From Phytophthora sp. 'mugwort' (lineage: Eukaryota > Oomycota > Peronosporomycetes > Peronosporales > Peronosporaceae): a stretch of DNA of 64,000 nt. Shown here piece by piece: positions 40,901 to 53,281 of this stretch (position 1 is the stretch's first letter; each line of letters begins with the position of its first letter). Location of the stretch: the NCBI GenBank assembly GCA_033558025.1, contig JAUCEF010000014.1, positions 682,001 through 746,000 of the forward strand, written 5' to 3'. The notes beneath the pieces are model-generated. The model saw only the letters and a program-made list of their open reading frames with translations. It did not search any database and was not told where the DNA came from. The position numbers and the translations under genes are program-made.

Positions 40901-42250
40901 TTAATTAGGAAAATCATCATCTGAACTGCTGACATATTCATCGTCACTCCCGACAGACTTACCAACAGCCCCAAGCTCATCCGTTGATCTCATAGCTCCG
41001 TGATTTAGTCGATTTCAGGTGACTCAATGGCAGTTTCGGTACCACGTGTATCGCCCAAAAGGCCTGTCTGTGCAAATCCACTGACAATTGTCATTGCAGC
41101 TCTCCCCAGCTTTCACATATCCATGATGTAATATCAACTCGTTTGCGGATCATCTCGAACGCTGAACTTGGTGCCTGTTCCTGTAGGCGAGCAATCTTCT
41201 CCCTGGCAACTTCTTGAATCTCCGTTCTAGCAATCGTAGCGACCTGCTCTGATAGCTTACACCGCTCCTCTGTCCGATCTCGTGCAAGTGTGTGTGGCGA
41301 GCGATCTGACAACGCATGTTGTCCAACCAGCGCCCTCTTAGTCGACTTTAAATGGCTGATTCCATGCCACATCCGCAGGCTGACACACGTAGGTGTAACG
41401 TGGGGTACCTCTTCAGCACCACATTTATAGATGCTGCATAGTCGATAACCGCTGGGGTCCAGTGCCCAGAAAAGTCGTCCCAAGCAAATCTTTCTCGTTC
41501 GTATTGCCCCTGAATCCAAAGTGAAACTGAAGGGACCCCAGTGAAATGTGCGGGTTCCACCATGCCGTAGGGTTCCCATAGATACGGCAGCCGAGCAGAG
41601 CTTCAAGACCGAACATCTCCTTCCACAATCGAATTCCACATCCGTGACGAACTGTGTCGTTCTGTTACTGGATGTGTTTGTGGCGTGGCAGATTGCTCTT
41701 GTTTCCATTCCAGTCGGCTAGTAACCTTACCGTGGCTCTCTCTTTATCCTTGCCGCTGCACTTAACCCAAACCGTCTTCACCCCTTTGGTTGATACGGTC
41801 TGCCGAGGTAAATAATCAAAGAACATGGCTACAGTATGCACAAAGTCACAAATTGTTAGTGTAGCCCTGCGAAATAGATAACATCAGTGATCTTACCGAT
41901 TTGATCAGTGTCGTACACCTTACTGATCTCGTGTTCAACTATCGCAGCTCGTACTTCCTCACAAAACATTGCTTTGGCAGCTTCTGCGTCCTCCGGTGTA
42001 GTTTGCCCCTGGCGCGGGCGGGCTCGGTTTGACAGCTTGTGTCTCCTCATGAACCGGCGCTTCCCCGAATGAGATGCCTTAAAGATGTCGCGCGGGAGAC
42101 TTCGTCATCGGCCATTTCGCATCACTTGTAAGAATCGTTGCCTGTCCACTAAATCGGAAATTCTTGAGATGACTCTTGCCGTCCTCGCAGACCGCTTTAA
42201 TGAGCTTCTCCTGCTTTTTTTCACTTGGAAATCTGCTTCCGCTTGCACGT
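40901..42250 (-). pseudogene. Pogo/Tigger-type transposase, inactivated, with an intron
   Basis: On the minus strand a Tc5-type helix-turn-helix end (RRFMRRHKLSNRARPRQGQ) is followed by the first catalytic Asp in EISKVYDTDQ. A GT-AG intron of 97 nt is likely at 41800-41896; removing it restores STKGVKTVWVKCSGKDKERA, the expected next block. Further on are RLWKEMFGLEALLGCRIYGN with PTAWWN, then WDDFSGHWTPAVIDYAASIN carrying the second Asp in another frame. The acidic end SDDEYVSSSDDDFPN stops at 40901-40903. At least two frameshifts lie between 41350 and 41700. This is the transposase of the element bounded at 40639 and 42574. Confidence 0.85.
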
Positions 42251-42576
42251 CTTACCGCTGCCTATGCATCCCTGGTAAAGGTGAGAGATGGCTTCACTCA
42301 CAGAGTGTCCAGCGTCCAAATATTATAGTAGCCCCAGTTTATGTGCGTAGTCGACAGCAATTCGAGTGTAACGCTTTGGTTTTCTGCTGGTTCCTTCGTG
42401 CGAGGTTTGCCCATTGCGTGATTTCAGCAATGACCGCATATATAGCGCACAACAGCCTAAATTTAGCTCCAGATAATGGTTTATTTTATCTATCTGCATA
42501 AAAAAAAAAAAAAAATAAGTTGATGTGATTGGTACTAATGTTTTTAAGATTCGCTTAGGACAGGGGCGATGCGGTA

Positions 42577-43139
42577 TTACAAACTACGTATAAATGATAT
42601 TTTTGGGTTCCCTGTATCCGCGCACTTCAGAGGTCTTGTGGTTGCGCATAAGATCACAATAACAGCGCTATAAAAAAAAAAAAATGATCCGCCTTTTTCG
42701 CTAGACTTCACTTGGTACTGAATAAGCTGCGAAAGCACCCGACTTGCGCAGCAATCCTTTGCACCATCTGCAGGTGATTTACAAACGTGATAGTTGTGGA
42801 GAGCAATTTCAGTAGTGATTCTTTAGCGGGACTCTTTTCCGACTTAAATAATTTAAGCAGTGTTCGCGAACCACGGATTCTTTCATGTGTGCAAATCAGG
42901 TGTATTTCGTTCCGTTCAAACCCTTTTCGCAATTGGGATAGCGGCATTGTTCTTTGAACAAATACCAAAACAAACTTGACGTTTTGCACCGGTTCACCGC
43001 AGAAGCAGCACTTGTACCACTTTATAAATATAGCTGTATCCGTAACGTCGATACATCCACGTAACATCTGGTAGGTTAATTTTTGACCAAAACGTTATTT
43101 CAATATTGTGTATTTTATTTCATCTCTGATTCCTGATGA
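42577..43139. other. Stretch with one unrecognised minus-strand frame
   Basis: A minus-strand frame of 119 residues (42708-43067) contains YKCCFCGEPVQNVKFVLVF and HLICTHERIRGSRTLLKLF. I do not recognise it. Two A-runs (12-15 bases) lie near 42501 and 42672. Confidence 0.25.
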
Positions 43140-44880
43140 AGCACGCCAAAGCCGACACCCACCGTGCCGCCGAGGCATACGATGATGGTGCCGTCCAGAG
43201 CCCGCATCCATGACGCAGACGACCTGGAGCACGGTATTTGGAGCGACAGCCCCTGCTCTCTCGACAACAATGACGACAGCCTGTCGTCCGGGGGAGGCAC
43301 GGTAGCCACGAGAACGCTCCGGCCTCAACGTCGACGCCGACGACAAAGACGACAATAACTTCCCACATGGCGCGGCTCAGGCTGCGCTGCGGCGGCCTTA
43401 GCCAAGACGTCCGTCAGTAGCAAGGCTCTCGGTTCCCCTTAGCTCTGATAAGGACGTGGAGGACAGTGATGGACTGCCGCATTGTTCCAGACGCAAGCTG
43501 CGCAGCGACGACCATTTGCATGACGCCTGAAACGGTATAAACGGCTACGCGGCCGCCGACGCTACTGAGGAGGCGGAGGTGGAGGCGACTGGTGACAATC
43601 CGGAGTCAGAAGACGAGGATAAGAAGAGCACAAAAATGATGTTGCGCAGCATGTACAAGGCAGGGTTCGAGAATCCAAATGAATAGGCAAGCAGCTTCTA
43701 CATGTGATTCATTCGGAAGTTGTCAGACTTGGTTGTGAGTCTCCACTAAGCCATGTAAGGTCCATATGATTCACAATAATATAGCGGAGAGCAAGGACCG
43801 CTACATTTTGTTTGGATTTGAGTGGAAAACTGAAATCATTATCCGATCCCCCGCTCCACTTTTTCGCAATACCTGAAACGAAGTTGATTGCTTTCATGGA
43901 GTCGCCGAGACACCCACAGATATGCATCATCTGCATGTCGGACTACAGACAACGAATATATTGTAGTTTGTGGAAGACGGCGTACATGCAAAGTATGAAG
44001 CAAAACGCGTTTTGCCTCCAGACCAGAGCACTTGTGAACCTACCGGCTACTATTCCAAGCTGAAGTTCAAGAAAGAGAAGGTCTACGCTTTCACGTCTGA
44101 TTACTGGATGCAGGCCGGTATTTACCGGGCGTTGACTGAGCACATGAATCATGGACGAGTTGTTGCGTATATGCCGTCATGGGCAAAACAGTGTTTCAAG
44201 GTTCGAGTTTTTTTTTAAGAGCGCAGACGGCGAAGTTCAAGCGGAGGACAAGGTTGACACTTTCAACGAAATGCTGGGGGCGGCTCCAACCGGCATTCTA
44301 ATTCAGCTACCGGGTGATGTGGTTTACCTAAACAACTTGATTCACCACGTTGTCCTGCTGACGTACTACCGGGAACGAGACACCGACAGATGGGGAGCCG
44401 TTTTGAGGACGTTATCGTGCGCGCTGCAGACCGATTGGACTCATTCAATCATCTGACACAAACAACTTCTGCATCTAGGAGGGGGTCTGTTGAGGCTTGG
44501 CAGCACGTGCTTTCAGCTTACTGCGAAATGAACGGCGTCGTTTTGGATCCTGCGTTCCTTAAAGGAGAGAAGGCGAGTTCATGGCCTCGCTGAACTTTTA
44601 GGACAACTATATCAAAGCGCAAACGGAGCTCGAGCGGGAACATGACAAGCGACGCAATCGCTGTGCGATGTTGTTGAGAGCGCGATCGCACAAGCAGAAG
44701 AAATATGAAGGCAACGAAGAAGAAGGCGAGGACGACGAGAAGCAGATATTTCTGGCCGATTTTCAAAAGAAAGTTCCTTGTTCCACGTTTTGTACAGCCC
44801 CGGTTTTCCTATCTCAATAATCCATTTATAAGGATGCGACACGCTTCCAAGACGCCACGTAGTATCTTGCACAAAGTCAA
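43140..44880 (+). pseudogene. Large decayed plus-strand gene, family not recognised
   Basis: Plus-strand pieces in changing frames give protein-like sequence in one direction: an acidic stretch TEEAEVEATGDNPESEDEDK and KMMLRSMYKAGFENPNE (43570-43685), NIAESKDRYILFGFEWKTEI (43780), TGYYSKLKFKKEKVYAFTSD and YWMQAGIYRALTEHMNHG (44045-44155), then ADRLDSFNHLTQTTSASRRG and VEAWQHVLSAYCEMNGVVLD (44420-44550), and a charged helix TELEREHDKRRNRCAMLLRA (44620). At least five frameshifts or stops break it. The order suggests one former protein of about 450-500 residues, perhaps a transposon protein. Confidence 0.45.
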
Positions 44881-45907
44881 AATGCTATAAATCGTGCTGA
44901 AGTTGACGATTTTGCGTCCAAAACTTCAAATTCTATCGTTGTTTTACTGCTGCATCAGTTCTCACCTTCATATTATGGGCTATCCTAAAGCAATAGGTGT
45001 TTCTTCATATCCTGTATTTACTTGAACCGGCCGAAATAAGTGTAGCCGCGTGATGGTTTGGAATTTAAGATAATGCGTTTGGGACAAAGTGACTGTAACT
45101 CGAATGCAGTTACCGTAACTTTCGAAATGCAGCCCCTATTGTAATACTTCTCTGTGCCACCAATTTATTGGCAATTTGTCTTGACCTAGTTCTAGTTACA
45201 CAATCATGTAAAAAAAACCGGACCGCAACAATGAAAATCTTAAATCAACGCTCAACGCGGTTCTTTTTCTACCTTTATTGTGCTGATAATAGCGTTCTAC
45301 GAGTAGATAACGGCGCAGGCATCGACGGAAGTTTTGTTTTTCGTAATCTCTGGAAAGTTAGGGATATTGAACCAAAATGTTACAACGTCCTGACTCCGAT
45401 AAATCGATCAATCCACCAACAGCAGGACAGTCAGAAAACCCGCAGAACAGCCGTTATTAGGTGTCTGTTCAAACGAGGTTTTATCGCCTGTAGTAGCAAT
45501 TACGCCAAAAACTAATTACATCCAATCATGTACCATATCAGTTTTAGTCAATGATTTAGAAAATTAAATCGCAGATATGTGAAATACAGAAAAAGGGTAT
45601 ATTAGAGACCTTTCGAAGCCCACTTTGGTTGCGTTTGTGGGATAGACGCACATAGAAAAGTCATTTCGGCGCCGCTTCGGAAGCGCGCCCTTTCGTTCCC
45701 AAAACGTGTTTCGGAAAATCGGCGATAACGCCGTTCTATCCGACAAATGAATTCGGAACTAGGACCGGTGTAAGGTGGTAGGATTCTGACTTTGAATGCG
45801 AAGATATTTGTTTTCGATAGATTATCAGGGTGAGGGGGGCTGCAAGCGCCCCATGAAGACCCATTGATCATTCGATCTCAACCCGCCAAGACGCCTTCGC
45901 AGCTAGC
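44881..45907. other. Gene-poor stretch
   Basis: AT-rich, with short frames lacking motifs (45168-45515 plus; 45564-45871 minus). No supported gene or repeat. Confidence 0.4.
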
Positions 45908-46408
45908 ATGTGGTCTGAGCCTTCATCATTCCTCTCGCACGATACGGTTGTCGACCTGCGCGTACACCCATCTGGCTCCTCCCAGCAAGTGGTAGACTTT
46001 CGCGCGCACGGCTCACTGTCGGCCAACACTTCCAGCAGTGACAGCGAGAGGGACGGAGACTATGGCAGTGACGGCGCTGGAAATGATGGGGGCAATCGCT
46101 CAGACGGTGAAGGCCAGCCCGGAGACTATGGAGGTGATTTCGGTTCAGAGGTAGCTGACACAGAAGGTGATGATGGATGTCGAGCCAATGAACCAGAACG
46201 CGAGCCTCCCGCGCAGCCGACTAACTCCGCCGTTGAGAGCTGCCAGCCTGGGTTAAACAAGTTGCGCTTCCGCTTTGGACCGGACGGGGACTACATGTTG
46301 GTGGTCCAAGTAAATGCCGACGAACATTTCAAGGCCAAGCACGGTGAAGTCGGCAAGGTTTGGGATGCGCTTCTACCAATCGCCCCCATTGCACCCCCAT
46401 TGGAATAG
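45908..46408 (+). pseudogene. N-terminal fragment of a transposon-type DNA-binding protein
   Basis: An open frame of 166 residues. A Ser/Gly/Asp-rich acidic region (SERDGDYGSDGAGNDGG) precedes a conserved block, LRFRFGPDGDYMLVVQVNAD and EHFKAKHGEVGKVWDALL, resembling the start of a Myb/SANT-like domain present in repeated oomycete proteins. The frame stops soon after this block, where the related proteins continue, so it is probably truncated. A real small gene cannot be excluded. Confidence 0.45.
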
Positions 46409-46895
46409 ACGCTCAAACGCCTCGAGATGCTGACCGTGGAAGGTGGAAATATCCAAGTGCACATAAAACGATTGACAGTGCTGACAGTGCGGGCAATAAT
46501 GGCGGATTGATAGCTTGAGCATGCAGTTCGATTGCATACTTTTTAGACAGCACTGCATCCGCGCTTGTTAACAGGTTCGATTGCAAAGCACCCTTAACAC
46601 CGCTCTTAAAAAGGTTTGAGCACGGAAACATCTAGTTTTGATACATGTGCGTCGCATTTGGCGACAACACCTGCAACAGGATTCCTACGTCGTAGGCTTC
46701 ACCAATCGACTCTTGCATATAATACCCCTCCAGACATGATTACAACAAGTAAATCAGCGTCAATAGGAAATGGCCATATTGAAACAAGCATAGATAGTCC
46801 AGGTGGTCGAGCTGTTGTCCAACTCCGAGACCACTGGAAACGACCATTCAGTTTCGCTACTTGGCCTTTCAGCATTTTAAATCACAGACAAAGAC
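46409..46895. other. Stretch without recognised gene
   Basis: No coding motif. TGACAGTGC/TGACAGTGC direct copies near 46470-46490. Otherwise unremarkable. Confidence 0.3.
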
Positions 46896-47786
46896 ACTTC
46901 AAGGGCTAAACCTTTTAGAAGCGCCGGTCACGTACGAATCCGGGATGTAGATAACGGCTTTCTCTGACTTGTAAATGCGCTCTCCTGGCAAAATAATGAG
47001 AGGCGGGATCGCCTCACCTGCGGCGTTCACCGCAGCAATTATCGTCGTGTAAAGGTTGGGGCTCGTTTCTACGCTCCAAACGATTGTAGACCCTTTGAGT
47101 GGTGGTACCTACCGTGTTATGTTCTTCGGCACGAACGACGTCTAACCCATGTTGAAATCTTAATCCGCCGAGAGCCTCAACTTGACCATGCGCTTGGACA
47201 TGGCATGCAAAAGGTTGCGAACGGAGTCCTCGTCGACAGCGTTGCAAACACGGGCAAATTTCCGTGCCGTCCCCGGCGTTAGCATAGGGTGGCGACGATA
47301 AACCGAGCATCCCGTACTGAACGGCTGGAATGGCGTTCCAGCTCGAGTGATATTCCCATGCAGCCTTTCATACACTCTGTTGACATGCTCGACCGGGTAA
47401 CCAGCGCGCTGAATGCCCGCGTCCACGCCACGAGATCCGCTTCTTGCTTAGCGTAAAGGTCCTGCTTAGGTCATCGGCGCTCCTGGGTGAAGGCACCTGT
47501 TGTTTGCATCTTCTAGGACGTCTGGAAAAGCATACGAAGGGGACAGATGAGGTGCATGGACCGCAGCAAACGTCTCCTCTTCGTATGCTTTATCAAGAGC
47601 TTCTTCAATGCCCTCCTTGTTGTAGCACTTGTAGCACCTCCGGCGCACCACCAGACTTGTTCCCTCAAGTTGTGTGGCAGGCAGCACTCGATTTAGGAAA
47701 AACGAAGTTGAGTGGTCACCACTCAAGTCAATGAACTGTGTCAGTTTAATATTTTTACTCACAAACACATAAAATTTGATGCACAA
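46896..47786 (-). pseudogene. Second pogo/Tc5-type transposase remnant
   Basis: Minus-strand reading from 47786 gives an HTH-like part (RRRCYKCYNKEGIEEALDKA), then GYPVEHVNRVYERLHGN and MLTPGTARKFARVCN (CENP-B-type HTH). After a shift come NMG with a stop, TSFVPKNITR, LKGSTIVWSVETSPNLYTTI and AAVNAAGEAIPPLIILPGER, matching the region after the first catalytic Asp. At that Asp the text reads FNMG rather than NMDE, so the site itself is lost. The C-terminal half of the transposase is absent. Confidence 0.7.
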
Positions 47787-47980
47787 AATTGATCACAACT
47801 TTTCACGCAATAGAAAGCCAGTGCTTAGAAATAGTGAGCTGTCATTGGATGACACCTTGCATCGTGCAATAACTGATACTCTGCAACTCAATTGAGTTTT
47901 TACTTACCCACAAGGTACAAACTAGATTTGATTAAAGTATGGTACATATTGCCATTGTAGTATGCCTCCTATCTACCCTT

Positions 47981-48390
47981 CTACGGCTGCCAGTACTGAG
48001 CGGCGGCGCTGTCGTCTCGATGAAATCGCTGAAGAATCGCTTCCCGCATCCGCTTCAGCTTGAGTCCTTGGCCGCCCAATCCCGGGCAGCTTCCTTCCAC
48101 TCGGGCGTCAAACCGGGGCGGCGAGATGCACGAGCTGGTGTCGAATGGTTGTACACCACCTCCATCGTCAGAAGACTGCTGAGATGGCCCGTCAGGATTC
48201 GCGCTCATGACACTTTACGCCGACAGACACGTCGACGCAGGCCTTGCGATAGACACATCGCAGCTGCTGTGCACGCATGGAATGAGGAGCTGGAGTCATG
48301 CAAGCGTAGCACGGCGCGAGATCACTTTTTGTGATCTGGTACTTATTGAACCCTGCCGTGAGAACGTCGGCTTTTCGTTGAGACATCGTT
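47981..48390 (-). pseudogene. Cys-rich MULE-type N-terminal domain fragment
   Basis: The minus-strand frame 48192-48386 reads DLAPCYACMTPAPHSMRAQQ and LRCVYRKACVDVSVGVKCHE, a Cys/His pattern seen at the N-terminus of oomycete MULE proteins. The adjoining frame (47981-48208) reads PPRFDARVEGSCPGLGGQGL and may be a continuation. Assignment is tentative. Confidence 0.35.
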
Positions 48391-50299
48391 GAACAGATAT
48401 TTTGCCAAGGGTGGCTGGAGCGATGAAACGCGACCGGAATCCATCTTGCAGGGGGTGCGTAGTGTTGTTGTTGTTGTTGTTCGTTATGGTGTTGATTGGA
48501 AAGTGAGTGGATATGGCTAAGGGGCGGGGGCGAGGCAGCTAACCCGTTCTATGATGGCTAATAACTTCCTCAGCCCCAAAAGCGGCGCACTCGTGGATGC
48601 GGATGGGTGGTGTAAAGAGAGTGAATGAGGTACTTTCACGGTGCACATAGTACAGTATAGGTGTTTTGGGTAGACTGGGGGTGTAACTGTTACCTCCTCT
48701 GTTCTTTGGTACCGTGAATTCAACGCTGATGCGAATGAAACGCCGCGTTCTTACAGAGCGCATGGCTTCCGTGATGAAAATATTCAACTTTCTAATTGAA
48801 AACGCTTTAGTCCGAGCTCGAAACGATATTCTTAAAGCTCACAAAGACTATTAATAACTAAACGAGTATTCTCACCGAATCGCCGATACCTTCAATTTTG
48901 TTATGCCGTTTCGAGCGCCGTAACTACGCTCAGCAAACTCATTCAAAGTAACATATCCTCTTCCGCGCTTTAACTACATCGTATCGGTCTCCTCCTTGTA
49001 CTGCAACATTCGCACGTCGTTCCACTGCTTCATCTTCCAACTCAGGTGAGACGTTCGATTTTCCACCTGGGTCTGGAACTCGAAGGTAAGCGTCACGTCG
49101 GTAATTGCAACCGTACACCCTTTTAGCTTCGAAATGGCAAATGACCGGTTCAAAACGTCAACATGTAAGACCAAAACAACACGAATATAGAAGCGGCTAA
49201 ACGCCTAAGTCTATATAGTCGACGTGCTCGGTGGAGACCTTCTCGTTGCGCAGGCTACCACGCTACTTTCATGGAGACGACTACCAATTCTCGGTTTTCC
49301 CCGCGGTGTGACCACCAAGCGGTAAGCAGTGTGCAGGTTGACGTCGTTCTTCGTGGCGACACCGCGCCGGACTTGGGCAGCGCGGGCAGCACGAAGCACG
49401 CGTCGAATCGTGGCGTGGTTATACCGCACGATGGCAGCGCAGGGTGCGTTGCCGTGTGGAGGGTCCGATAGACAAGTAGGAAATTGAGTTTGTCCAGATG
49501 CGCACACCCTAGTGCATCGAAGGCCTCCGGTATTTTGGTGCTAAATCGAGCTAAAAACACTTGGGGGATATAATTACCTGGGATAACCGTTGAGCCGTGA
49601 CTATCACTTTCGCTCGTAATTGTCAATTTAGTATTTTCATATTAATGTTTTGAACTAGCCACTTGGCGCCTCCCGAAAGTCTTACAGGGGTCTAATACGT
49701 CATGTCGTAAGACATTTCTATGTCATTAGTGCCTGTCGTATGCCATAACTTTCCTGATTATGTCAAAAGAACCCCCAAAACCGCAGTAAGGAGAGCTTGC
49801 TGTGTCCAGCTCCAATTGTCCGAATCCGCCTACAGATTCAACTGTAAAGGATATTACAAAATGGACACAGCTTTCGCGCCAAATCAGGCTTCCAAGTTCA
49901 TTTTTCAAGACGCCGAATAGAGCAGAACGACCCCTCGCCACTCGTTGCTGATGTTGCCCCCTGTACTCGTTGTGGTGACCACGCTTCTTCAGAACCAAGA
50001 CCAGCAGCTGGTGTAAGTGCGCCGTGCTGTGCACAAGCTCTTGGTCTCTGCGGAGTTGAAGCGGCAGCTTCGAATCCGCCATAGGCTGTCGTCCGCTTGT
50101 CTCGGTGCACCTCATTTGTCAGCGTGGACAATCCTGTATCAATATGGGACGGATGATAACTTACTGATGTCACCATGCTAACTTGGTAAGCATTTGAGTA
50201 CGTCCCCGTTAGTTACTATTTCTCACTAATTCCTGTTGTGCTGCACATGTATTGTAGCACTACCTTCGAGAGCTGCTTAATCGTTTCCCCGCCTTATAT
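48391..50299. other. Gene-poor stretch
   Basis: Minus-strand frames at 48974-49174 and 49211-49626 have protein-like composition but no family I can name. A short GTT microsatellite lies near 48464-48482. GTCTTAC (49677) and GTAAGAC (49706) form a small inverted pair. Confidence 0.3.
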
Positions 50300-51190
50300 A
50301 TCACCCGCCATTCTGGTGGAAGAGGAGGGCGCCCCCAGGCTGAAATTCCATCATCCAGTGCTCGGGTTGCTCATGCACTACTACGAGGGATCGATGGGCC
50401 TCAAGATGTTATAAGAAGTGTTCGCAGTACCACCGGCCACTCTCCACCTCTCGCTCGTGATGAGTCAGCTCTACAAGCTGCATTAAGGGGTTTCTATTCT
50501 ACTAGAATTGGCTAGCCATCACTCGAGCACTAGCTTTGAATGACAACCTGGGTGGAAGCCCGAGAGCCGATACTGAAAAATATATTCGGCTTTGTGGATG
50601 GCGAGAATTACAGGGTGAATATAATTTTGTATCTATTGATCCTCATCTTGAGACTTACATGTGCATTGTTTGCTTGGCAGTGTAGGTGATGCAGCCTAGT
50701 TGTTCGGATCTCCAAAATGCCTATTATAACGGGTGGCTCCATAGTGCCTTCGTCACAGGGACGATATGCTTTGGAGCTAATGGGTGCATTTGGCGAGCCA
50801 AACATAAGCGCCCTGGCTCATGGAATAATGAAGACACAAGCCTGGAGCTCCGAGTTAAACTGCTGAATACCTGCCTTTGCCCGGATCAAGGTCTCGGTAT
50901 CGTCAGTGATTCGGCATTCCCGTGCGCGTCCGCCATGAGAGGACGAATTATGACGCCTTTAAAAGATGGAGATATCGATCGACTGCTGACATCTCTGTAC
51001 GTCGCCCCGCCAGTATGCTCCACAATGCCATCATATCCGTGAGGCAGGCAGCGGAATGGGGGATGGGCAGCGTCGAGAAAGTGTACCATTGCTTGCTCCT
51101 GCCGCTCCCTTATGACCCCGAGCGGTGACGTTTACTGCTATTTAACGTGTTCAAACTGTCGAACTACAGAGACCGCTCTACAGGAATAAG
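50300..51190 (+). pseudogene. PIF/Harbinger-type DDE transposase, inactivated, with an intron
   Basis: Plus-strand pieces read GAPRLKFHHPVLGLLMHYYE, a stop, EVFAVPPATLHLSL (helix-turn-helix), and then IFGFVDGENYR with the first catalytic Asp. A 71-nt GT-AG intron is likely at 50615-50685; splicing gives NYR-VMQPSCSDLQNAYYNGW, followed by LHSAFVTGTICFGANGCIW and PDQGLGIVSDSAFPCASAMR (second Asp). A frameshift near 51010 leads to SVRQAAEWGMGSVEKVYHCL and LLPLPYDPER, the third acidic residue region. Stops in the first part and the shift make it dead. It faces the Myb/SANT-like gene at 51588-52827. Confidence 0.75.
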
Positions 51191-51587
51191 CCAGATTCGA
51201 ACTATTTTCGTGCGTGTTAGCTGCTGAGCTTTGCGTAGTTTCGTAATGTACTACGAACCCACGTACTTTCTATCCATAGCGTGCCGTGAGTCCTTGCTAG
51301 TAATATGCATGTTGCTTCAGATGCGCCATTCTACATGTCATGCGAGCATTTGACTCTACTCGTCGTGACCAAGCCCCCCACCTCATTCGAAAACCACAAA
51401 TGGAATACCATTATAATTTGTGACAACTAGCATTGAAGATAAAGAAGACAGCAGCGTAAAACATTACCTATACGGAAAGAAAGTACTTGTGTACGCAATA
51501 GTGGGCGTTGCTATATCTCGTTGAGCTCCGTCTTGAAATGTTGCTAGCAACGATGCAAGTTGCAATCGACGTTGGGATCTCCGTCTC
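51191..51587. other. Gap between the convergent Harbinger genes
   Basis: Non-coding spacer between the transposase remnant and the Myb/SANT-like remnant; no other feature seen. Confidence 0.4.
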
Positions 51588-52827
51588 CTAAAGGCGGACT
51601 CCTGGCAGCGTCCCATTTTGAAGAGCAGTCAACATCATTAACATGTCTTGCATGTGTTGGAGAACTTCCCTGCGATCCTCTCGCCGCCGCTCCTCCATCG
51701 CTTTGCGTTCAGCACGACGATCCTCCTCGCAACGAACTTCTAGCGCCTCACGGTCTACACGGCGCTCTTCACAGCGTCTGGCTTCCGTTACCTCTGCACG
51801 AGCAGCGCCCACGCGGTCAGCATCAGCTTGCAAGACCATGATGGTCCTCACCAGGTCGTTTCCGGAGCTGATACACTCTGCATCGCGGCTTCCAGCTTGC
51901 GCTTCATTCGTTTCTGTTTCGTGTAACTCGCCTCCTCAAACGCAGGATACGTTCTTTTCGCCATCGAGCCACGCATCTCCGCCGGATTGACGCCGCCGAG
52001 CCGGTCTGAACTGTCCGATAATTTCGTATATCGAAGACGCTCCCGAGCGTCTGCCGATGGTTTCGAATAGGAGTCATGCTAGACCGGGATAGCGATGTGG
52101 CCGTAAGTCCGGGCATCTTGGCCTTCTTAGTATGAGCGGCGCCAGTTGGCCTACGAAATTGTTTTTAAGAGCCGCTTTTGGAACCCACTTTTTCGTCGAC
52201 TTAGGTAACGCCTTCTGAAGCGGCTGAGCTTCCTTTTCTGCGTTCTCCTGCAAGGTGACTGTCCCGCCCTCGACGGCCTCCTCCTCTACGCTAGAGGATT
52301 CCTCCATGGTGGGGTCGTCGTCACAAGACAGAGCGAACGGCAGCGCTCCCGAAGAGTCGTATCCGTCGAAGGTGTCCTCAGACCTTGCCACGTGCAATGC
52401 GTCGCTGATCTCGTTGACGGCAAGTGTACTGGCACCTTCGCCTGTTGAATCAGTTTAGTGTCGAGGGATCCGTGTCCGGGGATTGGCAATGCCACTGAGG
52501 CTGACTTAGCTCCTGTTCAAGCTCATCCTCGTTCGTAACGAATCAACAGCTCGCCTCGTCAATGCACCGTTGCACCTTTCTTGCGAGGCCAACGTGCACA
52601 GGCATGTCTGCCAGTCCGGTACGTTTCCGGAGACCGTAAAGCGGCTTAAACTTTCGCCGAAGACTCTCCATGTCTCTCTCAGGCCAATGGGTGTCCTTCA
52701 TGGCGTCATAGCGAGCCGACACGGTGTCCCACACATCCTTTCCTTGCGGTAGAACTCGCTTAACTATGTCGAGCATGTGCATGATTTCCGGCAGCCAGTA
52801 GTTCTGAGCGCCTGGAGGCTTTCCCAT
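51588..52827 (-). pseudogene. Myb/SANT-like partner protein of a Harbinger-type element, frameshifted
   Basis: The minus-strand frame from ATG 52827 reads MGKPPGAQNYWLPEIMHMLD, IVKRVLPQGKDVWDTVSARY, ERDMESLRRKFKPLYGLRK, a trihelix/Myb-type DNA-binding domain. It ends at a stop near 52543. A second frame (52074-52397) is acidic and Ser/Glu-rich, and a third (51588-51851) is a charged coiled coil (EERRREDRREVLQHMQDMLM) typical of the C-terminus. PIF/Harbinger elements usually carry such a DNA-binding helper besides the transposase, and here the two lie tail to tail. Confidence 0.65.
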
Positions 52828-52978
52828 TTGGGTCTACAGATAGATGATAATATGCACGTGTAGCCGTTACGAATGAACGAACACTGTAGAGGATGTTTTA
52901 AGGAGCTCGTACCGAGAGAGGTTGGACGGGGTATGATGGAGGTGATCTGGGCTCAAGGGAGCGACTTGTGAAGTGATC

Positions 52979-53281
52979 TCATGTTGAGCACCCCCGCGTC
53001 GAACTTCGCGGCTCGACTAACTGGTTGGTTAGGGTAGAACAATCGTGTTCAAGGACGCCGTTCACGAGGGAAACGATGGCCAAAAGCGCGCGAAACTCGT
53101 GTTGAATCCCACGAAGCCTTTGCCTGGAGTGTAGTGCGCGCAACTCAGGGCGCGAAAGCTGCACAGCACGAAATGGGCGACCTTGCAGGATCGCGCCGGC
53201 ACGGCTGATGGGACGCAGAGCTTCAATATCGCTTGCTGATTGAACGTAGAGCTTCAACAGCAGGTCGCCATACCGAGCCAC
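52979..53281 (-). other. Minus-strand open frame downstream of the SET remnant, unrecognised
   Basis: A 100-residue frame (MARYGDLLLKLYVQSASDIE, then RPISRAGAILQGRPF) with Leu/Arg-rich, helical composition. It lies between the Myb/SANT-like remnant and the SET remnant on the same strand. I do not recognise it; it may be part of either neighbour. Confidence 0.25.

Larger units (their letters stand above)
40639..42574. mobile_element. Pogo/Tigger-like transposon with 25-bp TIRs and TA target duplication
   Basis: The left end (40639-40663, starting CCGCATCGCTTC) and the right end (42550-42574, ending GGGGCGATGCGG) are inverted repeats with two mismatches over 25 bases, flanked on both sides by TA (40637-40638 and 42575-42576). 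The element is 1936 bp. It holds a minus-strand transposase pseudogene and a tRNA-like gene between the transposase stop and the left end. Confidence 0.85.
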
